Part shown: one piece after another, positions 9,899 to 20,263 of the stretch
How positions within the stretch are numbered: position 1 is the stretch's first letter
How the letters are laid out: the number at the start of each line of letters is the position of its first letter
Source of the DNA: Xenorhabdus anantnagensis
GTDB taxonomy: Bacteria > Pseudomonadota > Gammaproteobacteria > Enterobacterales > Enterobacteriaceae
Reading direction: 5' to 3'
Length of the DNA: 64,000 bases
NCBI RefSeq assembly: GCF_028598555.1
Contig: NZ_JAQRFN010000005.1
Span: 1-64,000 of the forward strand
Made by a program: the position numbers and the translations under genes
Notes under the pieces: generated by a model
What the model was told of the DNA's origin: nothing
The model's database searches: none
What the model saw: the letters and a program-made list of their open reading frames with translations, nothing else

Positions 9899-9930
9899 CT
9901 TCCAGTAGTGCGTGTTTACACTACTGGAAG
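9899..9930. promoter_or_regulatory. 12-bp perfect inverted repeat between emrR and emrA
   Basis: Arms CTTCCAGTAGTG and CACTACTGGAAG around an 8-nt centre (9911-9918), 63 nt upstream of the emrA ATG and 143 nt past the emrR stop. No T run follows on the minus strand, so it is not a standard terminator. It could be an RNA hairpin that sets emrR against emrAB output, or a protein operator. Confidence 0.55.
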
Positions 9931-10073
9931 GGTGAACGGTATGGATTGAAATATTATCTGAAGATAATAGCAGCCATATGGAGTATCAGATGATACAGGC
10001 TTGTAGAAAAGTTTTTTAGGTCATGTTGCTATAACATGCTTTCTTGGTTCAAAACTGTTTAGAAGAAGGGAAA

Positions 10074-10589
10074 TCACTTACTTAAACAATCACCAATGTT
10101 ATCTAATTGCCCTAAAATTTTTCTCATTAATTTCTCTAATTGCTCTTTCTCATTTAAATCAAGAATAGACCAAAGTTTGATTAGGCATTCATGCTGAGGT
10201 GGGAGCAAACTATTCAAGAAATTTGAACCTTTATCTGTAAGATGAAGATGGAGACAACGACGATCGTTATGGCTCTCCTTTCTCTCTATCCAACCTTGCT
10301 TTTCTAATTCATCTGCAATTCGGGTTGCATTTGTACGGGAAGAGCCTAATGCAGCACTAAGTTCTGATGGCTGAATGCTACGACTGTCTTTGGTATCCAG
10401 AATCATCAGAGCCATAAACAAGGTTTCATTGATTCCTTGTGCTTTCAGCATGTTATTGCGATTTTCCAGAAGTTTACTCTGGACATGCATAGATAAGCGA
10501 GTGAGTAAAATCTCTTGATAGGGTAAACTCTTTTGCTGTGCTACACGGCAATTAAGTAACTCTTCTGTGGGAGTGAATGAACTTTCCAT
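10074..10589 (-). CDS. emrR: EmrR (MprA) MarR-family repressor
   Basis: A 171-residue winged-helix regulator that represses the emr operon and releases DNA when it binds uncouplers or other drugs. The core is nearly identical to E. coli Emr[22 protein letters not shown] in the dimer/ligand helix, the recognition helix [14 protein letters not shown] near residues 84-97, and a wing ending in [13 protein letters not shown]. The C-terminus is a few residues shorter than in E. coli (176 aa). It lies upstream of emrAB on the same strand, which fits autoregulation of the operon. Confidence 0.96.
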   Translation of the reverse strand: MESSFTPTEELLNCRVAQQKSLPYQEILLTRLSMHVQSKLLENRNNMLKAQGINETLFMALMILDTKDSRSIQPSELSAALGSSRTNATRIADELEKQGWIERKESHNDRRCLHLHLTDKGSNFLNSLLPPQHECLIKLWSILDLNEKEQLEKLMRKILGQLDNIGDCLSK

Positions 10590-10718
10590 TGTTTAGATAC
10601 CTTATTAGTTTCAACCGGTAAAGTAACTTCTGTTAAAAACCATACAAATACTATATTAAAAGTTAAATTTAGCAATTATAGTTATTTGTTATCATCATAT
10701 TTCTTTTAATATTGATAC

Positions 10719-11054
10719 CTAATTCATAAATACCTTGAATATTACACCAAAAACCACGGCACCAGATAGTGTAGAGATGATGATGCTTCGTGTTTTATAG
10801 AAGAAAAGGCAAATGGTTAGGCATCCAATTAAAGTCGGAAAAAATTTGTTGTGCTCTTCCATTATGTTAGGAATGCTTGAGACGATGAGGAGTGAGCAAA
10901 TTGATGCAATACCAATGCTATCGAGTATGACTCCCATTTTCCCCGTTGTTCCTGTCGATGAGCGGTTACCTCCTAGGCGCAGAGGAAGATAGCGGAATAA
11001 AAAGTTGGCTACGCCTACAACAATTCCGATGAAAAAAATTTTATTATCAAACAT
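10719..11054 (-). CDS. ygaH: YgaH, small subunit of the L-valine exporter
   Basis: A 111-residue AzlD-type membrane protein with four predicted hydrophobic segments, the same length as E. coli YgaH. It pairs with YgaZ to export L-valine and related branched-chain amino acids. The start lies 5 bp after the ygaZ stop, so the two are co-translated. The order ygaZ-ygaH-emrR is conserved with E. coli. Confidence 0.93.
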   Translation of the reverse strand: MFDNKIFFIGIVVGVANFLFRYLPLRLGGNRSSTGTTGKMGVILDSIGIASICSLLIVSSIPNIMEEHNKFFPTLIGCLTICLFFYKTRSIIISTLSGAVVFGVIFKVFMN

Positions 11055-11059
11055 ATAAT

Positions 11060-11854
11060 TTACTTTCCATGTGTTGTACTTGTATTCAACTGTGCATTTT
11101 TAGTTTGCAGAAGTGCTGCTACACATCCACTGATAATTCCCGCAAGAATGGCAACGGGTATTGAAAAAAATGTAATGCCCGTTAAAGCGCCTAATAAGGC
11201 AGCGGTAACACAGTAGCTGTTTTGTTTTTTGAATGATGCTAATAAAAAACTCAAAAATAGAGCCGGAAGCATAAATGTCATGGCGGCTTCAACAGCGGGA
11301 TAAGAACTCAGATAACCATTGCCTAATATGGCGCCTGCTACAGTACCCAATACCCAAGAGAGCCAGGAGCATATTGCAATAGCGACCATCCAGTTTTCAC
11401 TCCAACTCCGTTGGTTTTCAATTAGTTTGGTTGTGGCTGCTGCAAAAACTTCATCTGTCAGGCCAAAGGCCCAAATCACGGTTTTCTTTTCCGATAGTGT
11501 TTGCTTGATGCGATGGCGTAAGGCAGGGCCATACAAAATATGGCGGATATCCATTGCCATTACGGTCAGAGCCGAAACCCACAATGACATACCTGCGCTC
11601 AGTAAGGCGGTGATAACAAACTGGCTGGCTCCAGCATAAATGACACATGAAAAAAAGATGGCTTCTATGGGAGTAAATCCCAGTTTAATGGCGCTTAAGC
11701 CAAATGCAAAAGAGATAGGAATATAGCCAATGGCGATAGGGAGACTATCAAAAACACCTTCTTTAAATGAAGAAACCTTGTGTGGTTGAGCCGTCTCGGA
11801 TTCTGATACATCAGATATTGGCATATCAGGTGCAGATTTATCAGGCATTGGCAT
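11060..11854 (-). CDS. ygaZ: YgaZ, large subunit of the L-valine exporter
   Basis: A 264-residue AzlC-family membrane protein. The family core is clear: VFDSLPIAIGYIPISFAFGL, FSCVIYAGASQFVITALL and MAMDIRHILYGPALR. The N-terminal ~30 residues are a hydrophilic extension relative to E. coli YgaZ (245 aa). A later in-frame start is possible, but I kept the first ATG. Its partner YgaH follows directly. Confidence 0.93.
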   Translation of the reverse strand: MPMPDKSAPDMPISDVSESETAQPHKVSSFKEGVFDSLPIAIGYIPISFAFGLSAIKLGFTPIEAIFFSCVIYAGASQFVITALLSAGMSLWVSALTVMAMDIRHILYGPALRHRIKQTLSEKKTVIWAFGLTDEVFAAATTKLIENQRSWSENWMVAIAICSWLSWVLGTVAGAILGNGYLSSYPAVEAAMTFMLPALFLSFLLASFKKQNSYCVTAALLGALTGITFFSIPVAILAGIISGCVAALLQTKNAQLNTSTTHGK

Positions 11855-12064
11855 GGAGTATTTTGTTTTTTTGTTAATAGATAAAACAACCTTAACAAAA
11901 TATTATGAAAGTGAAAATATGAAATATATAAATTATTTAAATAATTCCATTGGGAACAAAGGATTTAGTGGTGGTATGAAGAACATGCACTGAATTGCCA
12001 TGAATTTTATTAATATTTTCACGGCTATTCAGCACAGAGTAGAGGGAGAAGGTCAATTTACACT

Positions 12065-13099
12065 TTAATTAGCGGCTTTTTTTGCTGCTTTTAGCCAATG
12101 ATCTACTGTTTTATGGTGTGACTTGATCCAGCCTTCAGCTTGGCGTTCAATATCAGCTTCAGAAACTTTATTGCTATGCATATGTTGATTTTGAGCATTG
12201 ATATCAGCAATGGGTAGAGTCATAACAGCAAAAAGTTTTGCCGCAGCGGGATTTTTATCTGCCCATGCTTTGTTTGCCACGATATGCATGGTACTGGGAG
12301 GGAAACCATAGTTACGGCCATTGGGCAACTGGGTATCAATTGTTTCTCCGTCACCAAGGGCGGAAAAGGGCACTTGAAGCCAGACGACATCTTTCCCGGG
12401 TTTCAGCACATCGCTAACCCAGTAAGGTGTCCAAGCATAATAGAGGATAGGTTTACCTTCCCGATAACGGGCAATAGTATCTGCCATCATGGCAGCATAA
12501 TTGCCCTGATTATGCTTCACGGTATTTTTCAATCCATAAGCCTTCAATTGACTGTTGATCACTTTTTCGCATCCCCACCCAGGGTTACAGCCTGTTAAAT
12601 CAGCTTTTCCATCTCCATTGCTATCAAACAGTTTGGCCAGTTTAGGATCTTTTAATTGAGTGATATTGGTGATGTGGTATTTTTCTGCCGTTTTTTTATC
12701 AATCAGATATCCCTGAACCGCATTAACGACATAATTTCCCTTACGGTAGAATATGTTATCCCCCCCTGCCGCTTTGTATGAGGCATCATGGAGCGGCACC
12801 CAATTGACGGCCATAAATGTGCCGTCACCGGCAGCAATGGAAGCATAAGCGACATTATAATCAACCTCCTTGATCGGTTTGACATCATAGCCGAGTTCTT
12901 TTAATGCCTTGCAGACAATCAAAGTCTGAAATGTTTCTTCGCTGATGGTACTTTGCAAAGGTTGTACACTGATTCCTTTGCCCGGAAGTTCAGTCGCAGA
13001 TGCCACAGATGATAAAGAAAGGCCCATGAATGCTATTAGAAATGCTCCAAAAATTATCCCCTTATTTATGAGTTTTTTGCGTAAGGCGGTTATGCGCAT
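12065..13099 (-). CDS. proX: ProX glycine betaine/proline-binding periplasmic protein
   Basis: A 344-residue substrate-binding protein of the osmoprotectant ABC importer ProVWX. The N-terminal signal peptide (about residues 1-35, ending SVASA) directs it to the periplasm. The betaine-binding tryptophans lie in [10 protein letters not shown] and [12 protein letters not shown] cysteine pair in TGCNPGWGC matches the E. coli disulfide. A strong AGGAGG ribosome binding site precedes the ATG at 13099. The start overlaps the end of proW by 38 nt. It is normally induced by high osmolarity together with proVW. Confidence 0.96.
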   Translation of the reverse strand: MRITALRKKLINKGIIFGAFLIAFMGLSLSSVASATELPGKGISVQPLQSTISEETFQTLIVCKALKELGYDVKPIKEVDYNVAYASIAAGDGTFMAVNWVPLHDASYKAAGGDNIFYRKGNYVVNAVQGYLIDKKTAEKYHITNITQLKDPKLAKLFDSNGDGKADLTGCNPGWGCEKVINSQLKAYGLKNTVKHNQGNYAAMMADTIARYREGKPILYYAWTPYWVSDVLKPGKDVVWLQVPFSALGDGETIDTQLPNGRNYGFPPSTMHIVANKAWADKNPAAAKLFAVMTLPIADINAQNQHMHSNKVSEADIERQAEGWIKSHHKTVDHWLKAAKKAAN

Positions 13100-14249
13100 G
13101 ATTGTTTCCTCCTTTTTTTGTCAGGATGGATATCGTTTTTAGAGGATTGTTTTGACTGGCACCATTTTGGTTTTGATGGGCAATTTTTTTTCTTATTGGG
13201 AGAATTGAGAGAAAAAGTAGGCGAAGTAACCCTATTGGCCCAGAATGATACCAGTAGCCTCCTTTGGTTCGATTATTTTTTCCCATAGATTGGGTCAGGC
13301 GATCAAGAATAATGGCGAGAATAACAATTCCTGTACCGCCAACAGATGCTAACCCTATATCAAGACGACCAATACCGCGCAATACCATCTGCCCCAAGCC
13401 GCCAACCGCAATCATGGAAGCAATGACGACCATGGAAAGCGCCAGCATTAATGTCTGATTCACACCAGCCATAATCGTAGGCATCGCCAGCGGAAGTTGA
13501 ACCTTGAATAACATCTGTCGTGGACTTGCTCCAAATGATCTGGCGGCCTCAATTAAATCTGATGGAACTTGTTTTATTCCCAAAATTGTCAGACGAATAA
13601 TGGGAGGCAAAGCAAAAATGATTGTGACCATGACGCCGGGTACATTACCTATACCAAACAGCATGACAATAGGAATGAGATAAACAAAAGCGGGAGTCGT
13701 TTGCATAGCATCCAGCAAGGGACGAACAATTTTGGCTAGTCGTTCATTGCGAGCCAACCAGATCCCGAGAGGAAGTCCGATTATAATGCAGAACAATAGG
13801 GCGGTAAGCACGAGAGCCATTGTGATCATAGCTTCTGTCCATGCACCAATGGCACCGATCATGATCAATGAAATTAAGGAAACCGCACCTATTCCAGCAC
13901 CAGCAAGTTGCCAGGCCAGCAATGCGAAAAACAGAATAGTGATGGGAGGGGGCAATGTCATCAGGAATTGTTCAAAGCCGTTGAGGATAAAATCTACGGG
14001 GACACGAATTACCTGAAAAACTGGCCGGAAATGTACGACAACCCAATCAACAATATTGGTCACCCATGAATCAAACGGAATTAGCTTGTGCTGAAAAGGT
14101 GACATGATATTAAAGTGTTCTGGAGGAATATCAGTTGCAGATGTATTCAGCCAATCATAGTTTGATGAGGGAGAAGCGGTGGCGCTGTCTATCCAAGGAT
14201 CACTGCCGATAGCAGGAGCTGTGACTGCTTGTGGAGAGTTATTGTTCAT
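13062..14249 (-). CDS. proW: ProW osmoprotectant ABC permease
   Basis: The 395-residue inner-membrane permease of ProVWX. It has a hydrophilic N-terminal domain, then TM segments and the ATPase-coupling EAA loop ([23 protein letters not shown]). It aligns with E. coli ProW (354 aa) through GPIGLL, where the E. coli protein nearly ends. About 45 extra basic residues follow, reading into proX. The ATG at 14249 overlaps the proV stop by 11 nt, so translation is coupled. The extra tail could come from a lost stop codon. Confidence 0.95.
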   Translation of the reverse strand: MNNNSPQAVTAPAIGSDPWIDSATASPSSNYDWLNTSATDIPPEHFNIMSPFQHKLIPFDSWVTNIVDWVVVHFRPVFQVIRVPVDFILNGFEQFLMTLPPPITILFFALLAWQLAGAGIGAVSLISLIMIGAIGAWTEAMITMALVLTALLFCIIIGLPLGIWLARNERLAKIVRPLLDAMQTTPAFVYLIPIVMLFGIGNVPGVMVTIIFALPPIIRLTILGIKQVPSDLIEAARSFGASPRQMLFKVQLPLAMPTIMAGVNQTLMLALSMVVIASMIAVGGLGQMVLRGIGRLDIGLASVGGTGIVILAIILDRLTQSMGKNNRTKGGYWYHSGPIGLLRLLFLSILPIRKKIAHQNQNGASQNNPLKTISILTKKGGNNHAHNRLTQKTHK

Positions 14250-15441
14250 TGGGGGTCTCCTTATCTAAAGCCTGTAGCAATATTCCTTTGGAAATGATGC
14301 CTAAATAACGACCATCGTCATCGATGACAGGAACTGCGCAGGGAGATTGTGCGACGGTGGATATCAATTCATTCAGAGGAATATCTGCCGAAACGGCGGC
14401 TGGTTCTTCCAATATGGCATGTTCAATGGACTTTTTTTCTGTCAATGCTTGTTGCAGGGAATTGACAGACACCACGCCAATAAACTTTTGGCCTCTTTCG
14501 ATCAAATAGCCATAATTTCTGTCCTCATTATCCAGTACTTTCAATGCAGAGCGGGGGCCAAAACCTGCTGCGGTATGAAGCAGTGCTTCTGGCCGACGGC
14601 GGGCAATATCTTTTGCTGAGAAGACATGGCTGATATTCACACCACGGAAGAAAGTTTTGACATAATCGTTAGCGGGATTATTCAAAATCTCATCAGGTGT
14701 ACCGACCTGGACGACAATGCCGCCTTGCATGATGGCAATGCGATCACCGATACGCATTGCCTCATCCAAATCATGGGAAATAAAAACAACGGTACGTTGA
14801 TGCTCTCCTTGCAGGCGCAGTAGTTCATCTTGCATTTCAGTACGTATTAGAGGATCGAGAGCTGAAAAGGCCTCATCCATTAACAGAATATCAGGATTGT
14901 TGGCCAAAGCTCTGGCTAGCCCAATACGTTGCTGCATACCACCGGAAAGTTCATCGGGGTATGATAGGGCATAGCTTTCCAGATTAACTTGTTTCAGCGT
15001 TTCAAATGCTTTTTGATGGCGCTCTTCTTTTGGGATACCGGCAAGCTCCATGCCAAACGCCGTATTCTCAAGAATATTCAAATGTGGCATCAGCGCAAAT
15101 GACTGGAATACCATGCTGATTTTACTGCGACGAACTTCCCGTAACTGGGTTTCTGTGATGGTGGAAATATCCTCATTATCGATAAGTACCTGACCTTTGG
15201 TAGGTTCTATCAGGCGATTGAGAAGACGTACTAGTGTGGATTTACCTGAACCAGATAACCCCATGATCACAAATATTTCGCCTTCTTCAATGACCAGATT
15301 GGTATTTTGAACACCGACAGTGAGACCCGTTTTTTCGAATATTTGTTCTTTGCTGAGACCGGATGCTAATAGCCTGAATGCAGGCTCAGGATTATCGCCA
15401 AATATTTTATAGAGATTCTTAACTTCAAGTTTGATGGTCAT
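14239..15441 (-). CDS. proV: ProV osmoprotectant ABC ATPase
   Basis: The 400-residue ATPase subunit of ProVWX, as in E. coli. Walker A is GLSGSGKST (near residue 60), the signature is LSGGMQQR, and Walker B is [13 protein letters not shown]. The C-terminal third carries the CBS pair thought to sense ionic strength. It is the first gene of the operon. The 1.5 kb upstream has no clear gene, so it includes the promoter region; in E. coli proV expression is controlled by osmolarity through H-NS. Confidence 0.97.
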   Translation of the reverse strand: MTIKLEVKNLYKIFGDNPEPAFRLLASGLSKEQIFEKTGLTVGVQNTNLVIEEGEIFVIMGLSGSGKSTLVRLLNRLIEPTKGQVLIDNEDISTITETQLREVRRSKISMVFQSFALMPHLNILENTAFGMELAGIPKEERHQKAFETLKQVNLESYALSYPDELSGGMQQRIGLARALANNPDILLMDEAFSALDPLIRTEMQDELLRLQGEHQRTVVFISHDLDEAMRIGDRIAIMQGGIVVQVGTPDEILNNPANDYVKTFFRGVNISHVFSAKDIARRRPEALLHTAAGFGPRSALKVLDNEDRNYGYLIERGQKFIGVVSVNSLQQALTEKKSIEHAILEEPAAVSADIPLNELISTVAQSPCAVPVIDDDGRYLGIISKGILLQALDKETPNEQ

Positions 15442-16962
15442 GGAATAAATATTTCCTGTTGTTTATGATGATATATTGTTTTTGAACGCTCCAGCACTAT
15501 ATTTACCAACATATACCCTAACATATTGAAATGCACTGACAACACCTTATTTAAAATTATTAATAAAAATGATATTTATTCAATTGCATTTGGTGGTGTA
15601 ATGGATTCATTTGTTTGGATTATTTTCCAATTTTTCAGAAAACAAAAAACTATCACTATGAATTATGATAATTTATTTTCAGGAGTGATATTGCATTGGT
15701 TTTTATAGATTTTTCAGGCTTTATCACCTACTTTTTAGATAAGATTTAGTTCATTAATAAGTTAATTTTTTAATAAACAAAATAAGGTTTTTGATAGGTT
15801 AACAGTTTAAATTATCATTGCAATATGTTTATAGGGTTTCTGGGTATAATTATATGTGTAATATTTTAAATGGTGTTTTTGTGGAATATAAATATTGATA
15901 TAACAATGGAATGTGTTTTTTATATTTATTTTTTGTTCTGATTCATTTAATAGAAGAGCGAAATTGAATATCAGAGATTAATATTTATTTCTGAGACTTG
16001 ATTTTTTATTGCTAAGTTGTCAGTGGATTTTTATATTAAACAGTATGTTAATGGATAGTGATCTGAGTATCTGAGGATTGATAAAATAGCAGGAGCATTG
16101 TAAGTCCTGAGTTATTTTTTTGCAGTATTTCACTGTATGCCAAATAGGCTGAAAATTGCAACAATCAGCAAAAATTGCAGAAGTTATCCATAATTACACC
16201 ATCAAATGATGGAGTAAGTGAGTATACACCCTTCGTCTTTTGTCTTTTATCTTCCAAGTTTCTATTTTGTTGGTAGGGTTTTCCATTTTTGCCACTGCTC
16301 TCCAACTTGAAATCTTTTAGATCTGATTCGTAATTCCACAGTTTGAAAGATAAAAAATGCTTACTGTTCAGGAACCAGAGCATGAGGGCATTTCTACGTT
16401 GTATGTGCCTTGTAGAAAAGCCTGAGCCATAATTGAGGTATGATTTTCATCACGGTTTGTAGTGAACGCTTTTAATGATTGGATATAACTGGCTTTTTTG
16501 CTCCATTAGATTAATGAGTTCCGGTGTAGTGTATCTCTTTCGGGAGATTTCCCCCCTGATTATTGTTCTGTAACTTGAAATCTACTGGGTATATACCACA
16601 AGTGTTTGCTATAAATGATAACACTTCTAGTAAAATTTCTTGGTGTTATATATTATTAACAGTAATAAAAACTAACACTCGTATATTATATTGAGATAAT
16701 TCATTTTTGAAATAAATGCTATATATGGCGATAATAATATAGATTTTATCTATATATAGTGTTTTTATCTTTTTTAAATAGGTGACATTAAAAATAAAGT
16801 GTCATAACTTATTGGCAGAGCCATAATTTTAATTGTCAGAGGGCGCGATGGTTTCTTTATCAAATTGTCAGATGTGTAACCGAATTCATCATTGCAAATT
16901 GATGAACGAGAGATTTAGGCTAGTACAGAAATTTTCAATAATAAATTAAATGGAGGTAGTTT
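15442..16962. other. 1.5-kb AT-rich region without a convincing gene
   Basis: Between the proV start and ogt. The only frames are short and have no recognisable protein or good ribosome binding site. The DNA is visibly AT-rich with many T and A runs. The promoter(s) of proVWX must lie at its left end and that of ogt at its right end. A small inverted repeat CCATCA-AA-TGATGG lies near 16199-16212, inside a segment (about 16140-16390) that resembles a decayed repeat or gene. I see no tRNA, IS or CRISPR here. Confidence 0.6.
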
Positions 16963-17448
16963 ATGTATCATCATTACCTGAATACTCCAGAAGGATTTCC
17001 CAAGCCTTATGTACATATCAGTGCGGACGATGAAGGAGTAACCAGCATCTATTTCGTCAACGAAAAGGAAAAATTAGAATCTAAAAGTGTTATTACTAAG
17101 CAGTGTGCAAAAGAATTACAGGAGTATTTCAAAGGAAAGCGGATAACTTTTACAGTTCCTTTAAGTATGCAGGGAACTGAATTCCAAAAGCGCGTCTGGC
17201 AGCAGCTTTGTAACATCCCTTATGGCGAAATGTGGAGCTATAAACAATTGGCACTAACGTTGGGATCAGTAAATTATTGTCGTGCAGTCGGTATGGCGAA
17301 TTCACGCAATCCTATTTCATTGATTGTGCCTTGTCATCGAGTGATCGGGCACGATGGTAAATTGGTTGGCTATACCGGTGGGCTAGATATCAAAGGATGG
17401 CTACTAGAGCATGAAAAGAACAGAAAATCGAAAAGTAAACAGAGTTGA
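16963..17448 (+). CDS. ogt: Methylated-DNA-protein-cysteine S-methyltransferase
   Basis: A 161-residue suicide repair protein that removes the methyl group from O6-methylguanine onto its own cysteine. The active-site signature PCHRV is present with Cys124, preceded by the helix-turn-helix region YGEMWSYKQLA and the RAVGMANSRNPI arginine-finger segment. Its size fits Ogt (E. coli 171 aa) rather than the bifunctional Ada. A GGAGG site lies 9 nt before the ATG. It is a single-gene unit flanked by non-coding DNA. Confidence 0.9.
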   Translation: MYHHYLNTPEGFPKPYVHISADDEGVTSIYFVNEKEKLESKSVITKQCAKELQEYFKGKRITFTVPLSMQGTEFQKRVWQQLCNIPYGEMWSYKQLALTLGSVNYCRAVGMANSRNPISLIVPCHRVIGHDGKLVGYTGGLDIKGWLLEHEKNRKSKSKQS

Positions 17449-17638
17449 AATAAAACGCTAATTTATTTGTGAAATCACCATTAGCGTATAAAATCAATCC
17501 ATGTAACTAAACGAAAAGTACGTTTTTTTTACATTCTGTTATATATTTCGTGATCTATGTTGCAGACAGTGGACTATATTATTTGGTGTACTGTGCGTGA
17601 CGCTAAGTTTGTGTCTTTTTTATTGAAGGTAAGTTTTG

Positions 17639-17848
17639 ATGTCAAAAGTTAAAGGTAACGTTAAGTGGTTTAATGAATCTAAAGGATTCGGTTTTATCAC
17701 TCCACAGGATGGTAGTAAAGATGTTTTTGTGCACTTTTCTGCCATTCAGTCTAATGGATTCAAAACTCTGGTCGAAGGCCAACAAGTAGAGTTTGATATT
17801 GCTGAGGGCGAGAAAGGCCCATCTGCTGCGAACGTTGTCGCAATCTAA
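17639..17848 (+). CDS. cspE: Cold-shock-like RNA chaperone CspE
   Basis: A 69-residue single cold-shock domain, almost identical to E. coli CspE. RNP1 is KGFGFI (residues 15-20) and RNP2 is VFVHF (29-33). It binds single-stranded RNA and DNA and melts secondary structure, which antiterminates transcription. The ATG at 17639 is preferred to the TTG one codon earlier because it restores the MSKVKGN start. A strong terminator follows. As in E. coli it faces crcB. Confidence 0.95.
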   Translation: MSKVKGNVKWFNESKGFGFITPQDGSKDVFVHFSAIQSNGFKTLVEGQQVEFDIAEGEKGPSAANVVAI

Positions 17849-17869
17849 TTTAGAATCCCATATTCTGAA

Positions 17870-17897
17870 AACCCGTTTTGATAACGGGTTTTTTTTT
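17870..17897 (+). terminator. Intrinsic terminator of cspE
   Basis: Arms AACCCGTT and AACGGGTT followed by a run of nine T, 21 nt after the cspE stop. Confidence 0.93.
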
Positions 17898-17972
17898 ATC
17901 TTATTGGTTTTTAGAAATTTCAGTTTTTAGATAAATATTCTGACCACAGTAGATTTGTTTTGCTCTGTATTA

Positions 17973-18347
17973 TCAAAGTTTGTTCATCACCGCAAAAGCA
18001 AATGTTGTCATCAACAATGAACCGATTACATTCATCAAAATACTCAACAGTGCCCAACTCATTTTTCCTACCTGCAATAGATAAACTACTTCAGCAGAAA
18101 AGGTGGAGAAGGTTGTTAGCCCACCACAAAAACCTGTAGTTAGCATCAGTTTCCAAACCGGATCGAAATGCGTGGCTTTGTTAAAATAGGCCAAACCCAA
18201 TCCAATGATAAATGCACCAATACAATTAGCCGTCAGCGTACCAACGGCAATTGGGGAAGAGAGGGTGCTCAGGCGGAGGCTGATGAGCCAGCGTAACACG
18301 CTACCCAAGCCACCACCGATAAATACAGCAAACACAATATTCATCAT
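17973..18347 (-). CDS. crcB: CrcB (Fluc) fluoride ion channel
   Basis: A 124-residue four-helix membrane protein that exports fluoride as a dual-topology dimer. Family landmarks are [10 protein letters not shown] at the N-terminus, the [15 protein letters not shown] asparagine segment, and the [12 protein letters not shown] phenylalanine/polar track. It begins 15 bp after lipA on the same strand. No fluoride riboswitch can be placed in that short gap, so it is probably read through from lipA. Confidence 0.93.
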   Translation of the reverse strand: MMNIVFAVFIGGGLGSVLRWLISLRLSTLSSPIAVGTLTANCIGAFIIGLGLAYFNKATHFDPVWKLMLTTGFCGGLTTFSTFSAEVVYLLQVGKMSWALLSILMNVIGSLLMTTFAFAVMNKL

Positions 18348-18362
18348 GATGGTGGCAACGGA

Positions 18363-19328
18363 TTATTTGACTTCCATGCCCTTAGCTTGCAAGTCAGCAT
18401 GGTAAGAAGAGCGAACAAACGGGCCACAGGCTGCATGAGTAAAGCCCATTTCTAATGCGGCTTCTTTCATTTCTTCGAATTCAGCGGGGCTGACATAACG
18501 CTGCACTGGCAGATGATGGCGGCTTGGTTGTAAATATTGCCCCAAGGTCAGCATGGTAACACCATGGCTACGCAAATCTCGCATGACCTCTAAAATTTCT
18601 TCGTTAGTTTCGCCCAACCCTACCATTAAGCCCGATTTAGTCGGGATATCTGGATGCGCTTCTTTGAATCTTTCCAATAGTTTCAATGACCAATTGTAGT
18701 TTGCTCCCGGACGAATTTGACGATAAATCCGTGGCACGTTTTCCAAATTGTGGTTGAACACATCGGGGGGAGTTGCGGTTAGAATTTCCAGTGCATGATC
18801 CATGCGACCGCGGAAATCCGGTACCAAAGTTTCGATCTTAATTGATGGATTTTTTTCACGAATCGCGGCGATACAGTCAGCAAAATGTTGGGCACCGCCA
18901 TCACGCAAGTCGTCACGGTCAACCGATGTAATAACGACATAACGCAGCCCCATATCCTGAATAGTCTGCGCGAGCTTGGTAGGCTCATTCACATCAGGTG
19001 CATTCGGGCGGCCATGGGCTACGTCACAGAATGGGCAGCGACGGGTACAAATGGCGCCAAGGATCATAAAAGTGGCGGTTCCGTGGTTAAAACACTCAGC
19101 AAGGTTAGGGCAGGAGGCTTCTTCACAGACGGAATGCAATCCATTTTTGCGCATTGCAGCCTTGATACCCTGAATGCGGCTGGAATCCGCAGGAAGTTTG
19201 ATTTTCATCCACTCAGGTTTACGCAAGAGTGCTTCACGTTCTGTGGCGACTGTCTTCACAGGGATCAAAGCCATCTTGTCTGCATCGCGGTATTTAACAC
19301 CACGTTCCATCTGAATTGGTTTACTCAT
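18363..19328 (-). CDS. lipA: Lipoyl synthase
   Basis: A radical-SAM enzyme that inserts two sulfur atoms into octanoyl groups to make lipoyl cofactors on the 2-oxoacid dehydrogenases and GcvH. It has 321 residues, the same as E. coli. It carries the auxiliary cluster cysteines 68, 73 and 79 ([12 protein letters not shown]) and the radical-SAM cysteines 94, 98 and 101 (CTRRCPFC). The frame is open for 28 more codons upstream, but the ATG at 19328 matches the conserved [10 protein letters not shown] start. It acts after LipB, encoded just upstream. Confidence 0.97.
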   Translation of the reverse strand: MSKPIQMERGVKYRDADKMALIPVKTVATEREALLRKPEWMKIKLPADSSRIQGIKAAMRKNGLHSVCEEASCPNLAECFNHGTATFMILGAICTRRCPFCDVAHGRPNAPDVNEPTKLAQTIQDMGLRYVVITSVDRDDLRDGGAQHFADCIAAIREKNPSIKIETLVPDFRGRMDHALEILTATPPDVFNHNLENVPRIYRQIRPGANYNWSLKLLERFKEAHPDIPTKSGLMVGLGETNEEILEVMRDLRSHGVTMLTLGQYLQPSRHHLPVQRYVSPAEFEEMKEAALEMGFTHAACGPFVRSSYHADLQAKGMEVK

Positions 19329-19446
19329 AATCGTGCTGGTTCCAGTTATATTCTTCAGATTTTGACTTACTGCCTGATGGTTATAAGAAAAATATCGAGG
19401 CAAATAAATCAATTCAAATTTTTTTGAAAAATGTTAAAAAATTATA

Positions 19447-20145
19447 TCATCTTTCATTGAGTAGTTGGAATCCCAAGATCTGACAGAATTTTTCCACCAG
19501 AACGGGTTGTACATCTTCAATGGTCACTCCGGTGACGAGGCCACTGAGTTGGATCATTTGCATTCCTGCATAACCACAAGGGTTTATGCGCAAAAATGGC
19601 TGTAAGTCCATTGCAATATTCAGTGCCAAACCATGGAAAGAGCATCCTTTTCGGATACGTAGCCCGAGGGAACATATTTTGTTACCTGCGACATAAACTC
19701 CGGGGGCATCTGGACGGGCATACGCTTCCACGCCAAAATGTGCCAGAGTTTCAATCACGGTATTTTCGATTGCAGTTACTAATTGACGAACCCCAATTTT
19801 TGACCGTTTCAAGTCAATCAAAACATACATGACCTGTTGTCCGGGACCATGATAGGTGACTTGTCCTCCCCTATCTGACTGGACGACAGGGATATCACCG
19901 GGCACAAGTACATGCTCGGCTTTACCGGCCTGGCCTTGCGTAAACACTTTTTCATGTTGGACAAGCCAGATTTCATCAGGTGTTTCCGCAGTACGCTGTT
20001 CGGTAAACTGGTGCATGGCATCAGAAACCGGTTTGTAGGGCTGAATACCTAACTGGCGTAAAATAACGGTGTTATGTTGCAATGGGAATTCATCATTTGT
20101 TAACAAAAAGTGCCCGCCAGTATAACGCTGTAAGATGATTCCCAC
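19447..20145 (-). CDS. lipB: Octanoyl-ACP:protein octanoyltransferase
   Basis: Transfers octanoate from acyl carrier protein to lipoyl domains, the substrate for LipA. Conserved elements include [11 protein letters not shown], the catalytic lysine in [13 protein letters not shown] and the catalytic cysteine in NPCGYAG. The longest frame starts at GTG 20145 (232 aa). E. coli LipB (213 aa) begins near the ILRQLG segment, so a TTG at 20082 is an alternative; neither has a strong ribosome binding site. The C-terminal ~30 residues differ from E. coli. It is divergent from trkH. Confidence 0.93.
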   Translation of the reverse strand: MGIILQRYTGGHFLLTNDEFPLQHNTVILRQLGIQPYKPVSDAMHQFTEQRTAETPDEIWLVQHEKVFTQGQAGKAEHVLVPGDIPVVQSDRGGQVTYHGPGQQVMYVLIDLKRSKIGVRQLVTAIENTVIETLAHFGVEAYARPDAPGVYVAGNKICSLGLRIRKGCSFHGLALNIAMDLQPFLRINPCGYAGMQMIQLSGLVTGVTIEDVQPVLVEKFCQILGFQLLNER

Positions 20146-20263
20146 CAGTTTGAGAATGCCTTAAAATAATAATATTGTTCATTAGACGAATATATTTTTA
20201 TTTTATGTTATTATAGTTATATATTTCGATAATATTTCCTTTAATCTCTGTTTGAGCTAACAG

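Noticed and set aside
16165-16383. 72-codon minus-strand frame in the AT-rich region
   Set aside because: No recognisable family, no ribosome binding site and low-complexity surroundings. Kept only as a possible decayed repeat.
16569-16595. ERIC-like end sequence
   Set aside because: Resembles one end of an ERIC element (ACTTGAA ... GGGTATA) but the other end and central palindrome are missing.
18348-18362. Fluoride riboswitch ahead of crcB
   Set aside because: Only 15 bp separate lipA and crcB, too short for the riboswitch, and no motif is seen in the end of lipA.
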